From positions 186,001 to 250,000 of the forward strand of contig NZ_JADDXU010000015.1 of NCBI RefSeq assembly GCF_015163075.1: a stretch of DNA of 64,000 nucleotides, written 5' to 3'. A program made the position numbers and the translations under genes. This stretch comes from Streptomyces justiciae (lineage in GTDB: Bacteria; Actinomycetota; Actinomycetes; Streptomycetales; Streptomycetaceae). Positions 49,818 to 58,666 of this stretch are shown here, one piece after another; position 1 is the stretch's first letter, and each line of letters opens with the position of its first letter. Below the pieces are notes generated by a model, which did no database searches, was not told where the DNA came from, and worked only from the letters and a program-made list of their open reading frames with translations.

Positions 49818-50960
49818 TCAACCGGCGCTGTGCGCCGTGCTGCTGCCGACCGAGGCAGGGGGATGGATTGGCCCCGTGCCCGAGGACAGGGGCAGGCCGG
49901 AGCCCTGGTTCGCGCGGGCGATGATCTCCGCGGTGATGGAGACGGCGGTCTCCTCCGGTGTCCGGCCGCGGAGGTCGAGGCCGATGGGGGAGTTGAAGCG
50001 GGTGAGGTGCTCCTCCGGGACGCCGGCCTCGCGCAACGCGGCCAGGCGGTGGTCGTGGGTGCGGCGGGAGCCCATGGCGCCGACGTAACCGACCGGGAGG
50101 CCGAGGGCCAGCCGCAGCAGCGGGATGTCGAACTTGGCGTCGTGGGTGAGTACGCAGACCGCGGTGCGGGCGTCCACCTCGGTGGCCGCGAGGTAGCGGT
50201 GCGGCCAGTCGACGACGACCTCGTCGGCGTCCGGGAAGCGCTCGGCGGTGGCGAAGACGGGCCGGGCGTCGCAGACGGTGACGTGGTAGCCGAGGAAGCG
50301 TCCGGCCCGGCTGAGTGCGGCGGAGAAGTCGACGGCGCCGAAGATCAGCATGCGGGGCGGGGGCGCCTTTGTGTGGACCAGGAGGGTCAGCGCCTCCGGG
50401 CATGTGTCGGCGTCCCCGCCCGTCTCCACCCGGCCGCCGCGCCCGGCCCGGAGCAGGGCGCGGGCCCGCGCCGCCACCGTACGGTCCGTGTCCTTGTCGC
50501 CGAGGGTGCCGTCGTGGGCGCCGTTGCCGGAGACACGCAGGGTGCGGCCTACGAGTTCGACGGGGCCCTCGACGACCTGGGCGACGGCGACGGGCTCGTC
50601 CCGTACGACGTCGTCGAGAGCCGCGACGAGATGCGGCCGGTCCGTGGGATCCACCCGCTGCACCAGGACGTCGATCTCGCCGCCGCAGGTCAGCCCCACG
50701 GCGAAGGCGTCGTCGTCGGAGTAGCCGAACCGGGCGCGTTCCGGCCGGCTGCCGTCCTCCAGGACCTGCCGGCACAGCTCGTAGACAGCGCCTTCGACGC
50801 AGCCGCCGGAGACGCTGCCGACCGCTCGTCCGCCCATGTCGACGGCGAGCGCGGTGCCCGGCGGCAGGGGAGCGCTGCCGGAGACGCCGACGACGGTGGC
50901 GAGGGCGAAGGGGCGGTCCTCGCGGCACCAACGGTGCAGTGTGTCCGCGATGTTCAGCAT
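49818..50960 (-). CDS. XdhC/CoxF-family molybdenum cofactor maturation protein
   Basis: A 380-residue protein with the N-terminal XdhC/CoxI part (GSAPLPPGTALAVD, VSGGCVEGAVYE) and a C-terminal Rossmann part (RMLIFGAVDFSAALSRAG, DWPHRYL, LTHDAKFDIPLLRLAL, VGYVGAMGSRRTHDHR). Such proteins sulfurylate and insert molybdenum cofactor into xanthine-dehydrogenase-family enzymes and are normally encoded next to their client, here the three aldehyde oxidoreductase subunit genes immediately upstream. Confidence 0.92.
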   Translation of the reverse strand: MLNIADTLHRWCREDRPFALATVVGVSGSAPLPPGTALAVDMGGRAVGSVSGGCVEGAVYELCRQVLEDGSRPERARFGYSDDDAFAVGLTCGGEIDVLVQRVDPTDRPHLVAALDDVVRDEPVAVAQVVEGPVELVGRTLRVSGNGAHDGTLGDKDTDRTVAARARALLRAGRGGRVETGGDADTCPEALTLLVHTKAPPPRMLIFGAVDFSAALSRAGRFLGYHVTVCDARPVFATAERFPDADEVVVDWPHRYLAATEVDARTAVCVLTHDAKFDIPLLRLALGLPVGYVGAMGSRRTHDHRLAALREAGVPEEHLTRFNSPIGLDLRGRTPEETAVSITAEIIARANQGSGLPLSSGTGPIHPPASVGSSTAHSAG

Positions 50961-51002
50961 CCGTGGATCTCCGTAGGGGGATGTTCGCGACGCGGGCCCC
51001 GC

Positions 51003-53192
51003 TCAGAGCAGGGCGTCGGCGGTGATGGGCAGTTCGCGGATCCGGCGGCCGGTGGCGTGGAAGACGGCGTTCGCGAGGGCGGGTGCCACGCCCACGTGGA
51101 CGACCTCCCCGAGGCCCTTGGCGCCGATCCGGGCGACCTTGTCGTCCTCGCCCTCCAGGTAGATCGCCTTGAGGTCGGGGATGTCCGCGTTGACGGGGAC
51201 GAGGTAGTCGGCGAGGTTGGCGTTGACGATCCGGCCGTCGCGGTGGTCGGTGACCGTGTGCTCCAGCAGGGCCTGGCCGATTCCGCCGATCATGCCGCCG
51301 ATGGCCTGGCTGACGGCGAGCTTGGGGTTGATGACGCGGCCGACGTCGTACACGCCCAGCATCCGCCGCACCCGCACCAGCCCGAGGCGGGCGTCGACGG
51401 CGACCTCGGCGAACGTCACGCTGTAGGAGTGCGTGGAAAACGGCAGCCCGGCCGGAACGTATTCGCCGTCCGCTTCCAGCCGATCCCGTCCGGACCGGGC
51501 CAGAAGGCTCCGGTAGGTCTCCCCGCGCGCGGGCTCGTCGCGCACGTACAGACGTCCGTCCGCTACGACGACGTCGTCGGCGGCGGCGCCGAACAGCGGT
51601 GACTCCTCGTCCTTCACGGCGAGTTCGACGGCCTCCCGGCGCAGCTTGGCGCAGCCGTCCTGGACGGCGGAGCCGACGCTGGGCGTCGTCATGGAGCCGC
51701 CGTGGCCCACGGGGGGCGGCATGGTGCTGTCGCCCAGTTCGAACCGCACCGCGCTCACCGGCAGGCCGAGCGCGTCGGCGGCGACCTGGGTCATGACGGT
51801 GTACGTGCCGGGCCCCATGTCGCTCGTGGCGCTCTGGACCACCGCGGTACCGTCCGCGTCGAGGCGTACGTGCGCCAGGGAGGTGACGCTCCAGGAGGGG
51901 TGGGCGCCGGTGGCCATGCCGGTGCCGATCAGCCAGTCGCCGTCCCGGGTGGAGCGGGGCTTCGGGTCACGAGGGTGCCAGCCGAACGCGCGGGCACCCG
52001 TGGCGTAGCACTGGCGCAGCCGCCGGGTGGAGAATGGCAGCCCGCTCGTCGGATCCCGGTCGGGTTCGTTGCGCAGCCTCAACTCGATGGGGTCCAGGCC
52101 GAGTTCACAGGCGAGTTCGTCCATCGCGGACTCGACGGCGTAGGCGGCCGTGGCGCCGCCGGGGCCGCGCATGAACGTCGGCGTGCTGACGTCCAGGGGA
52201 ACGGTGCGCCAGTCCTGGGTGACCGCGGGCACGTCGTAGAGCATCTGGCCGATGCTCAGGATGTCGTCCTGGAACGTCTCGTAACGAGAGGTCTCGGCCC
52301 GCATGACGTGGGTCATCGCCGTCAGCCGGCCCTGCCCGTCGCTGCCCAGGCGCACCTGGTACTCGTACCCGGGCCGGTAGCCCGTCCCGAAGTACAACTG
52401 CCTGCGGCTGAGCACGAGTTTGACGGGCCGCCCCACCTCACGGGCGGCGAGGGACGCCATGACCCCCTGCGGCCAGATCCGTGAGGCGTTGCCGAACGCG
52501 CCCCCGACGAACGGTGACACGACACGCACCGCGTCCTCGGGCAGTCCGAAGACGGCGGCGAGTTCGGACTGTGCGCCGTGGATCCACTGGGTCTTCTGCC
52601 ACACAGTGAGCCGGCCGTCGTCCCAGCGGGCGACGGTGGCGTGCGGCTCCATCGCGTTGTGGTGCTGTCGGGCGGTCCGGTACGTCAACTCCAGCCGCAC
52701 GTCGGCCGACCGCAGCGCACGCTCCGCGTCACCGCGCTCGTACGTGACCGGCGTGTCGTCCGTCGCGGTCGACAGGTCGGTCGAGGGCGGCTCGGCGTCG
52801 TACTCCACCCGCACCAGGCGCGCCGCGTGCCGGGCCGTCTCCAGGGTGGTGGCGACCACGACGGCGACGGGCTGTCCGTGGAAGCGGACCCGGTCGTCCT
52901 CCAGTACGTGCAGCCGTTCGCCGGGCGGGGTCGCCATTCCGGGGTTGGGGCCGTAGGGCAGCCGGGGCGCGTTGAGGTGGGTGAGCACCGTCAGCACGCC
53001 GGGCAGGGCGAGGGCGGCGGCGGTGTCGACGGAGGTGATGCGGCCGAGACCGATGCCGCTGTCGACGACGACGGCGTGCACCAGTCCGTCGGCGTCGAAG
53101 TCGGCCGCGTACCGGGCCTGTCCGGTCACCTTCAGCCGTGCGTCGACCCGCGTCAGCGGGGCGCCGACGGCTGCCTGGGGCTGGGGGGTCAT
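51003..53192 (-). CDS. Molybdopterin-binding large subunit of an aldehyde oxidoreductase (PaoC-like)
   Basis: A 729-residue xanthine-oxidase-family large subunit. The hammerhead domain is at residues 15-125 and the Moco-binding domains follow, with the FVGGAFGN motif, MRGPGGATAAYAVESAMDEL, and the catalytic Glu696 in GAKGLGEVVHVGV. The ATG overlaps the stop of the medium-subunit gene as ATGA. With its neighbours it forms a three-subunit enzyme oxidising aldehydes, probably aromatic or bulky, to acids with water as oxygen source. Confidence 0.92.
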   Translation of the reverse strand: MTPQPQAAVGAPLTRVDARLKVTGQARYAADFDADGLVHAVVVDSGIGLGRITSVDTAAALALPGVLTVLTHLNAPRLPYGPNPGMATPPGERLHVLEDDRVRFHGQPVAVVVATTLETARHAARLVRVEYDAEPPSTDLSTATDDTPVTYERGDAERALRSADVRLELTYRTARQHHNAMEPHATVARWDDGRLTVWQKTQWIHGAQSELAAVFGLPEDAVRVVSPFVGGAFGNASRIWPQGVMASLAAREVGRPVKLVLSRRQLYFGTGYRPGYEYQVRLGSDGQGRLTAMTHVMRAETSRYETFQDDILSIGQMLYDVPAVTQDWRTVPLDVSTPTFMRGPGGATAAYAVESAMDELACELGLDPIELRLRNEPDRDPTSGLPFSTRRLRQCYATGARAFGWHPRDPKPRSTRDGDWLIGTGMATGAHPSWSVTSLAHVRLDADGTAVVQSATSDMGPGTYTVMTQVAADALGLPVSAVRFELGDSTMPPPVGHGGSMTTPSVGSAVQDGCAKLRREAVELAVKDEESPLFGAAADDVVVADGRLYVRDEPARGETYRSLLARSGRDRLEADGEYVPAGLPFSTHSYSVTFAEVAVDARLGLVRVRRMLGVYDVGRVINPKLAVSQAIGGMIGGIGQALLEHTVTDHRDGRIVNANLADYLVPVNADIPDLKAIYLEGEDDKVARIGAKGLGEVVHVGVAPALANAVFHATGRRIRELPITADALL

Positions 53193-54169
53193 GCGTCGCC
53201 TCCTACGATGCGCAACTGGCGTTCGACCGTGCGCTTGAGCAGGTCGACCTTGAAACCGTTGTGGGCCAGGGGACGGGCGCCGTCCGCCGCGTGCTCGGCG
53301 GCGGCCGTCCACAGGGTCTCCGAGGGCCGCTCGCCGATGAGGTGCTGTTCGACGGCGGGCAGCTTCCAGGGCACGGTGCCCACGCCTCCGGTGGCGACCT
53401 TCGCCTCGCGGATCACGCCGTCACGGATGTGCAGGGCGACGGCGGCCGAGGTGAGAGCGAACTCGTACGACTGGCGGTCGCGGACCTTCAGATAGCCGGA
53501 CCGCAGCGGGCGCGGATGGGCCGGGATCTCCACTGCGGTGATCAACTCCCCTTGACCCAGAGCGTGTTCGTGGCGGGGGGTGTCGCCGGGCCGGAGCAGG
53601 AAGTCGGCGAAGGGAACCGTTCGGGCCCCGTCCGGGCCCAGCAGGTGCACGTTCGCCTCCAGCGCCGCGAAGGCGACGGCGACATCGGAGGGATGGGTGG
53701 CCACGCAGGCGTCGGAGGTGCCGAGGATCGCGTGGGCGCGGTTGACCCCCTCGCGCGCGGCACATCCCGTGCCCGGCTCGCGCTTGTTGCAGGGGGCGGT
53801 CACATCGCGGAAGTAGGTGCACCGGGTGCGCTGCATGATGTTGCCGCCGATGGTGGCCATGTTGCGCAGCTGGGCGGACGCGCTCAGCTCCAGGGCCTGA
53901 GAGATCACCGGGTAGGCGGTGCGCACGTCGGGGTGTGCGGCGGCGTCGGCCATCCTGACCAGGGCGCCGATCCGCAGGACGCCGTCCTCGGTGACGGTGA
54001 CCTCGTGCAACGGCAGCGCGCTGATGTCGACCAGAGCGCCGGGGCGTTCGACGCTCTCCCGCATCAGATCGACCAGCGTGGTGCCGCCCGCGATGTAACG
54101 GCCGCCCTCGCGGCCCGCGGCGAGAGCTTCGCGGGTGCCGGAGACCCGTGTGTACGTGAAGGGATACAT
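53189..54169 (-). CDS. FAD-binding medium subunit of an aldehyde oxidoreductase, with extra FeS Cys cluster (PaoB-like)
   Basis: A 326-residue subunit with the FAD motifs YIAGGTTLVDLM and ATIGGNIMQRTRC. A Cys-rich insertion (Cys117, Cys127, Cys136, Cys155; CTYFRD, CNKREPGTGC) matches the loop that holds a 4Fe-4S cluster in E. coli PaoB. So this is a PaoABC-type aldehyde oxidoreductase, not a plain xanthine dehydrogenase. The ATG at 54169 is 11 bp after the small-subunit stop. Confidence 0.92.
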   Translation of the reverse strand: MYPFTYTRVSGTREALAAGREGGRYIAGGTTLVDLMRESVERPGALVDISALPLHEVTVTEDGVLRIGALVRMADAAAHPDVRTAYPVISQALELSASAQLRNMATIGGNIMQRTRCTYFRDVTAPCNKREPGTGCAAREGVNRAHAILGTSDACVATHPSDVAVAFAALEANVHLLGPDGARTVPFADFLLRPGDTPRHEHALGQGELITAVEIPAHPRPLRSGYLKVRDRQSYEFALTSAAVALHIRDGVIREAKVATGGVGTVPWKLPAVEQHLIGERPSETLWTAAAEHAADGARPLAHNGFKVDLLKRTVERQLRIVGGDA

Positions 54170-54180
54170 GGCAGCCGTCC

Positions 54181-54696
54181 CTATATCCGGCCCGCGGTCT
54201 GCCCGACCGCGCGCACGATGTTCACGTAGCAGCCGCAACGGCAGATGTTGCCGCTCATCCACTCCCGGATCTCTTCCCCGGAGCCGGTGTGGCCCTCCCG
54301 GATGCAGCCGACACCGGACATGATCTGGCCCGGTGTGCAGAAGCCGCACTGGGCGGCGTCCAGATCGATGAACGCCTGCTGCAGCGGGTGCAGTTCGTCG
54401 CCGTCGGCCAGGCCCTCGACGGTGGTGACCTCGGCGCCTTCCAGGCGTACCGCCAGCGTCAGACAGGAGTTGACCCGGCGGCCGTCCACGAGCACGGTGC
54501 ACGCGCCGCAGGCTCCCGCGTTGCAGCCCGTCTTCGAACCGGTCAGGCCCAGATGTTCGCGCAGCAGGTCCAGCAGCGAGGTCCGGTTGTCGACCCGGAG
54601 GGAGTGGAGCTTGCCGTTGACGGTGAGGGTGACGTCGCTGCTGGGCGCGGTCTCCTCGGCGGGCGGGGGAATGCGTGAGGCGGATTCGGTGGTCAT
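54181..54696 (-). CDS. 2Fe-2S small subunit of an aldehyde oxidoreductase (PaoA-like)
   Basis: A 171-residue subunit with two 2Fe-2S centres: a plant-ferredoxin type (Cys58, Cys63, Cys66, Cys78) and a helical type (Cys117, Cys120, Cys152, Cys154; QCGFCTPG, ICRCGC). Unlike E. coli PaoA no Tat signal is visible, so the enzyme should stay in the cytoplasm. It passes electrons from molybdenum toward the FAD subunit. Confidence 0.93.
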   Translation of the reverse strand: MTTESASRIPPPAEETAPSSDVTLTVNGKLHSLRVDNRTSLLDLLREHLGLTGSKTGCNAGACGACTVLVDGRRVNSCLTLAVRLEGAEVTTVEGLADGDELHPLQQAFIDLDAAQCGFCTPGQIMSGVGCIREGHTGSGEEIREWMSGNICRCGCYVNIVRAVGQTAGRI

Positions 54697-54757
54697 GCGC
54701 GTCGCTCTCTCGGTTCGGCGGACGGTGACGGGGTGTCGGGCAGAGGGGCGGCGTGGT

Positions 54758-55987
54758 TCAGGCGGCCCGTACGTCGTCCACGGCCAGGTGCAGGGCCGAG
54801 GGGCCCCGAAGGTCGGCCGGGACGCGGTAGGGCGGGGGGTCCTGCAGCAGCCGTGGGACGACCAGGCGCTGGACCAGCCGCCGCACCGCGATCTGGCCTT
54901 CCATCCGGCCGAGCGCGGCGCCGAAGCAGTAGTGGATGCCGCCGGAGAAGCTGAGATGGGCGTTGTCCGGGCGCGTGATGTCGAAGGTGTCAGGGTCGGG
55001 GAAGCGCCGGGGGTCGCGGTTACCGGCGGCGATGTTGAGGATGATCGAGGAGCCCCGGGGGATGACGTGGTGGTCCCCGACGCGGATGTCGTCGACGGCG
55101 ATCCGGGCCCGCATGTGCACCGAGGGCTCCATACGCAGCGTCTCCTCGATCGCGCCGGCCGTGAGGGAGGGGTCGGCCTTCAGGCGGGCCAGCTGGTCCG
55201 GGTGGCGCAGCAGGAGGAGCATGCAGCTGGCGATGAGGTTGACGGTTGTCTCGTGACCGCCGACGAAGAGCGTGATCGCGGTGTTCAGCAGCTCCGGTGT
55301 GCTCATCCGGCCACGGGGGCCGTCGTCGTGGATCATCCTGGAGAGCATGTCCTCGCCCGGGTTCTCCCGGAGCCGCTCGATGTGCGCCGCGAAGTAGGTG
55401 CCCAGTTCCTGGGAGGCGTGGGTTCTGGCCGCTGTCACCTCCGGGTCGTACGGGTCCACCTGGAACTCCGGACCGCGCACCGCATCCTCGGAGGAGTGGG
55501 CGAGGGCGTCGGCGTCGTGGGGCGGAATGCCCAGCAGGTGGCAGATCACCAGGACGGGCACCGGGTAGGCGACCTCGGACACGAGGTCGAACTCGGTGCG
55601 CCCGGTCAGCCGGTCGATACGGTCGCGCACCAGGTCCTCCACCATCGTCCGCAACCCCTCGACGCCACCGGGGAGTTCGGGCGGTCCGAAGTGGCGCATC
55701 GCCTGTCCGCGCAGCCGGTCGTGTGCCGGGTTGTCCCGCACGAGGAAGGGCGGTGCCTGGCCGGGTTCCTGGGTCCCGGTGCGGATCCGGCCGCCCGCGG
55801 CGGCCTTGCCGGGATCGACGGAGACACGGGGGTCGCGCAGCAGCGCGGTGATCTCCTCGTATCCGCCGACGACATGGGTTCCGTCGTCCTGCACGCTGAC
55901 AGGTTCCCTGCGCAGGTCGGCGTAGAGATCCCAGGGGTGGGGTCGGCTGTCGGGATGGAGTATCTGCTTGAGCAGAGTCGAAGCCAT
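54758..55987 (-). CDS. Cytochrome P450
   Basis: A 409-residue soluble bacterial P450. The heme ligand is Cys354 in FSGGIHYCFGAALGR, the I-helix oxygen-binding segment is LFVGGHETTVN, and the ExxR motif is EETLR. The layout (NPAHDRLRGQAMRHFGPPEL, RDPRRFPDPDTFD) is that of CYP107/CYP105-like Streptomyces enzymes. The ferredoxin-reductase fusion encoded 39 bp upstream is an obvious redox partner. It would insert oxygen into the pathway substrate, for example making an alcohol or aldehyde for the molybdenum enzyme or causing O-demethylation. Confidence 0.94.
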   Translation of the reverse strand: MASTLLKQILHPDSRPHPWDLYADLRREPVSVQDDGTHVVGGYEEITALLRDPRVSVDPGKAAAGGRIRTGTQEPGQAPPFLVRDNPAHDRLRGQAMRHFGPPELPGGVEGLRTMVEDLVRDRIDRLTGRTEFDLVSEVAYPVPVLVICHLLGIPPHDADALAHSSEDAVRGPEFQVDPYDPEVTAARTHASQELGTYFAAHIERLRENPGEDMLSRMIHDDGPRGRMSTPELLNTAITLFVGGHETTVNLIASCMLLLLRHPDQLARLKADPSLTAGAIEETLRMEPSVHMRARIAVDDIRVGDHHVIPRGSSIILNIAAGNRDPRRFPDPDTFDITRPDNAHLSFSGGIHYCFGAALGRMEGQIAVRRLVQRLVVPRLLQDPPPYRVPADLRGPSALHLAVDDVRAA

Positions 55988-56026
55988 GGAGCCGTGCTCG
56001 CTTTCGCGGTGGGGGGAAACGAGGGG

Positions 56027-57502
56027 TCAGCAGCCGATCGGCCGCAGCGCGGGGGAGGTGTTCTCGTCGCTGGTGGCGAACCCGGGCGGAAACGGCGCCT
56101 GTTCGCGGACGAGAGAGATGTAGTGGTGGAGATTGCGGCCGTTGTCGAAGGTGACCGCGCCGATCGTGCGCTCCCCCAGGCCGTACAGGACGCTGAAGGA
56201 GCCCTGGCCGGGGGTGCCCTGCACGACGGCGATCCGGTCGGCGGCGCCGGGGAAACCGACGCCCTTGATGTTGACGCCGAACTGCGTGGACCAGAAAGAC
56301 GGCAACTCGACGTGGGGAAGCCGTTCCTCGCCGGGCTCGCGGGTGATGTCGTGGGCGACGGTACGGGCCTGAGTGACAGCGCTGCCCCAGTGCTCGACCG
56401 ACAGACGCCGGCCGGGGAACAAGGGGTGCGGCAGGGCGGCGATGTCCCCGGCCGCGTACACGTCCGGCAGCGGGCGCCGCTCCTGATCGAGCGCGCGGCA
56501 CAGCTCGTCGCAGTGCACCCCGCCCGCGTCCGCGCACACGGCCGAGCCCGCCAGCCATTCGACATTGCGTACGGCGCCCAGCGCGACGACCGCGAGATCC
56601 GCGTCGACCGTCTCGCCGTCCGACAGCCGGACCTGCCGCAACGCGTGCTTCTCGTCCGCCACGAACTCGTCGACGGTGGTGCCGAGGCGCAGGTCCACGC
56701 CCGTGCTCCTGGCCAGGCCGGCCACCACATCGCCCACCGTCCTGCCCAACGGGCCCTGCAGGGGAGTCGCCTGCGCCTCGACCAGCGTCACCGGGAGCCC
56801 CAGTTCGCGCAGGCCGGAGGCCAGCTCACCGCCCAGGAAACCGGCACCGACCACCACCACCCGGCGCGGCTGTCGGGCCAGGCGCCTCTGGAGATCCTCG
56901 GCGTCGTCGCGGGTGCGGACGGTGAGGACGCCTTCGGGCACCCAGCCGGGGAACGGGCGGGCGCGGGTGCCCGTCGCGATCACCAGGGTGTCGTAGCCGA
57001 CGGTGCCGCCGTCGGCCAGGACGACCGACCGCCGCTCCGTGTCCAGCCCCACCGCTGCGGTGCCCAGCAGGAAGCGGGCGTCCAGTGGTCGGGTGACCGG
57101 CAGTTCGAGCAGGTCGGGAGCCAGCTTCTCGCTGACGCACGCCTTGGTCAGCGGCGGTCGGTCGTACGGCCGGTGCGGCTCGTCCCCGATGATTGTCAGC
57201 GGGCCCGCGAAACCGTTCTCACGCAGCGCCTCGGCAGTCCTCAGCCCGGCGAGCGAAGCACCGACGACGACCACATGCCGGTCCTGGCGCGGTGCAGCCC
57301 TGGTCGGCTCGTCCTCGACGCCGACGGTGATGGCCCGTACCGGGCAGGCCAGGGCGGCCCGGTGCACGGCGTCCCGCATCTCGTCCGCGGGATTCGGTAC
57401 GTAGGTCAGGGCCTCCAGGCCGTGCAGGGTGAAGGCCGAGGGGGCGGCGAACACGCACTGCCCGTATCCCTCACAGCGGTTCAGGTCGACGCTGATCCTC
57501 AC
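56027..57502 (-). CDS. 3Fe-4S ferredoxin fused to FAD-dependent ferredoxin reductase
   Basis: A 491-residue natural fusion. Residues 1-65 are a P450-type 3Fe-4S ferredoxin (Cys10, Cys16, Cys53; CEGYGQC and ALACP). Residues 75-491 are a putidaredoxin-reductase-like flavoprotein with FAD (VVVVGASLAGLRTAEALRE) and NAD(P)H (VVVVGAGFLGGELASGL) sites and DVYAAGDIAALPHP. It can move electrons from NAD(P)H to the P450 with one polypeptide. The GTG start overlaps the TetR stop (GTGA). Separate ferredoxin and reductase genes are the norm; fusions of this order are known in some actinobacteria. Confidence 0.93.
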   Translation of the reverse strand: MRISVDLNRCEGYGQCVFAAPSAFTLHGLEALTYVPNPADEMRDAVHRAALACPVRAITVGVEDEPTRAAPRQDRHVVVVGASLAGLRTAEALRENGFAGPLTIIGDEPHRPYDRPPLTKACVSEKLAPDLLELPVTRPLDARFLLGTAAVGLDTERRSVVLADGGTVGYDTLVIATGTRARPFPGWVPEGVLTVRTRDDAEDLQRRLARQPRRVVVVGAGFLGGELASGLRELGLPVTLVEAQATPLQGPLGRTVGDVVAGLARSTGVDLRLGTTVDEFVADEKHALRQVRLSDGETVDADLAVVALGAVRNVEWLAGSAVCADAGGVHCDELCRALDQERRPLPDVYAAGDIAALPHPLFPGRRLSVEHWGSAVTQARTVAHDITREPGEERLPHVELPSFWSTQFGVNIKGVGFPGAADRIAVVQGTPGQGSFSVLYGLGERTIGAVTFDNGRNLHHYISLVREQAPFPPGFATSDENTSPALRPIGC

Positions 57503-58182
57503 CGGGCACCTCCCGTCCGGAAGGGAGCCAGCACCGGCAGCAGCACACGGTCCACGAAGGACTCCACGAAGCTGACGTCGAGCTCACCGTCGGCGACCAG
57601 AACCTGATGGATCAGCGCGCTCCGGGCGAGGTCGGCGATCAGTACGGGGTCAGCGCCCTCACCGAGTTCCCCGCGCTCCCGGGCCCAGCCCAGGACCGTC
57701 TCCGCGACGCGGGCGTGGTGCATTCGGCACAGCTTTTTGGCCATCCGCCCGACTTCGTCGCTACCGGACGCGGCGACCAGCAGTCCGGAGAAGTACTGGG
57801 GCGTGAGCTGCTGTTCCGGGACCGCGGACGGCAGCAGATTGTGCACCAGGTCCTCGCGAAGGGATCCCGAAGACGTCAGGGGAACCTGCTCGTCCACGCT
57901 CCGGGACACCGCCCTGCGCAACGCGGCGGCCATCAGCTGATCCTTGTTGGACCAGCGTCGGTACACCGTTTTCGTGCTGGCCCTGGCCCTGCGGCACACC
58001 TCGGTCAGGCTCAGCCGTTCGTAGCCCACCTCGGAGAGCAGCTGAAGCGCCGCGTCCAGCAACGCCGCGTCGCGCTGGACGTCCATCGGGCGACCTGGAG
58101 ACCTCGACTCGACCGGCGCGGGCGTGGGACTCACTTCTGAATTGAGAAACGACACGATGTCTTTTCCTAATTGGCCTGACAT
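57499..58182 (-). CDS. TetR/AcrR-family regulator, first gene of the oxidative operon
   Basis: A 227-residue TetR protein with HTH RLSLTEVCRRARASTKTVYR and RWSNKDQLMAAAL. As first gene of an eleven-gene operon it would be autoregulated and control the pathway with it. The ATG at 58182 has no obvious ribosome-binding site; a GTG at 58155, preceded by AGGA at about nine bases, is an alternative that removes nine residues. The N-terminal 30 residues before the HTH are Pro/Ser-rich. Confidence 0.88.
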   Translation of the reverse strand: MSGQLGKDIVSFLNSEVSPTPAPVESRSPGRPMDVQRDAALLDAALQLLSEVGYERLSLTEVCRRARASTKTVYRRWSNKDQLMAAALRRAVSRSVDEQVPLTSSGSLREDLVHNLLPSAVPEQQLTPQYFSGLLVAASGSDEVGRMAKKLCRMHHARVAETVLGWARERGELGEGADPVLIADLARSALIHQVLVADGELDVSFVESFVDRVLLPVLAPFRTGGAR

Positions 58183-58324
58183 GTGGATTGACTCAACATC
58201 CTTGTGTGGGAGGTCAGTTCAGGCAGTCAGCAGTGCGCTGCAGGGAGGGCCGTCACGTATTCAGTCGCTCCGGCTCCGTCCGCAGCCGGTGCTTGACGAC
58301 GGTGGTGGGCGTACGGAGCGATCG

Positions 58325-58495
58325 GCAGGGAGCCTCGCGGGCGAGCACGACGGTGGCATGGTGCTTCGTGAGCGCCCGTGCGGTCTCGAATCCCGGGCCC
58401 GGGCCCGAGTCGGCGCCGGTGACCAAGGCCGTACGACCGCGCTGGTCCGGCCCATCGGTCTCGGTCCACCGTTCGGCGGTCCGCGAGTTGGCCAT
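58325..58495 (-). pseudogene. N-terminal fragment of an SDR gene
   Basis: About 57 codons from ATG 58495 read as the start of a retinol-dehydrogenase-like SDR (DQRGRTALVTGADSGPGPGF, then ETARALTKHHATVVLA), with two extra residues in the glycine motif. Homology then ends abruptly and the frame stops at 58253. The catalytic part is absent from the window. It is divergent from the TetR gene at 58.7 kb, the normal SDR-TetR arrangement, so that TetR has probably lost its target enzyme here. Confidence 0.72.
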
Positions 58496-58530
58496 CCCGT
58501 CACTCCCTCACTGCGCCGAACCCCACATGC

Positions 58531-58596
58531 GGAACGGTCGCCCCGATTAAGATACGGAACGATCGCCCCGCTTGCAAGAGGTGGAACGATTGCTCC
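58531..58596. promoter_or_regulatory. Three tandem operator-like sites upstream of TetR
   Basis: GGAACGGTCGCCCC (58531-58544), GGAACGATCGCCCC (58556-58569) and GGAACGATTGCTCC (58583-58596), spaced 25 and 27 bases. Each is a partly symmetric version of GGAACGATCGTTCC-like TetR palindromes; they lie 70-135 bp upstream of the TetR start. Confidence 0.7.
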
Positions 58597-58666
58597 GCTT
58601 TCATCGGATGGGAGATCATGCGGTGGCAGGAGTCATCAGTCCCGGGGAGGGGGTAGGAGCGTGGAC

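Noticed and set aside
54758..57502. P450 as part of an antibiotic biosynthetic cluster
   Set aside because: No polyketide synthase, NRPS, terpene synthase or tailoring set is present; neighbours are catabolic.
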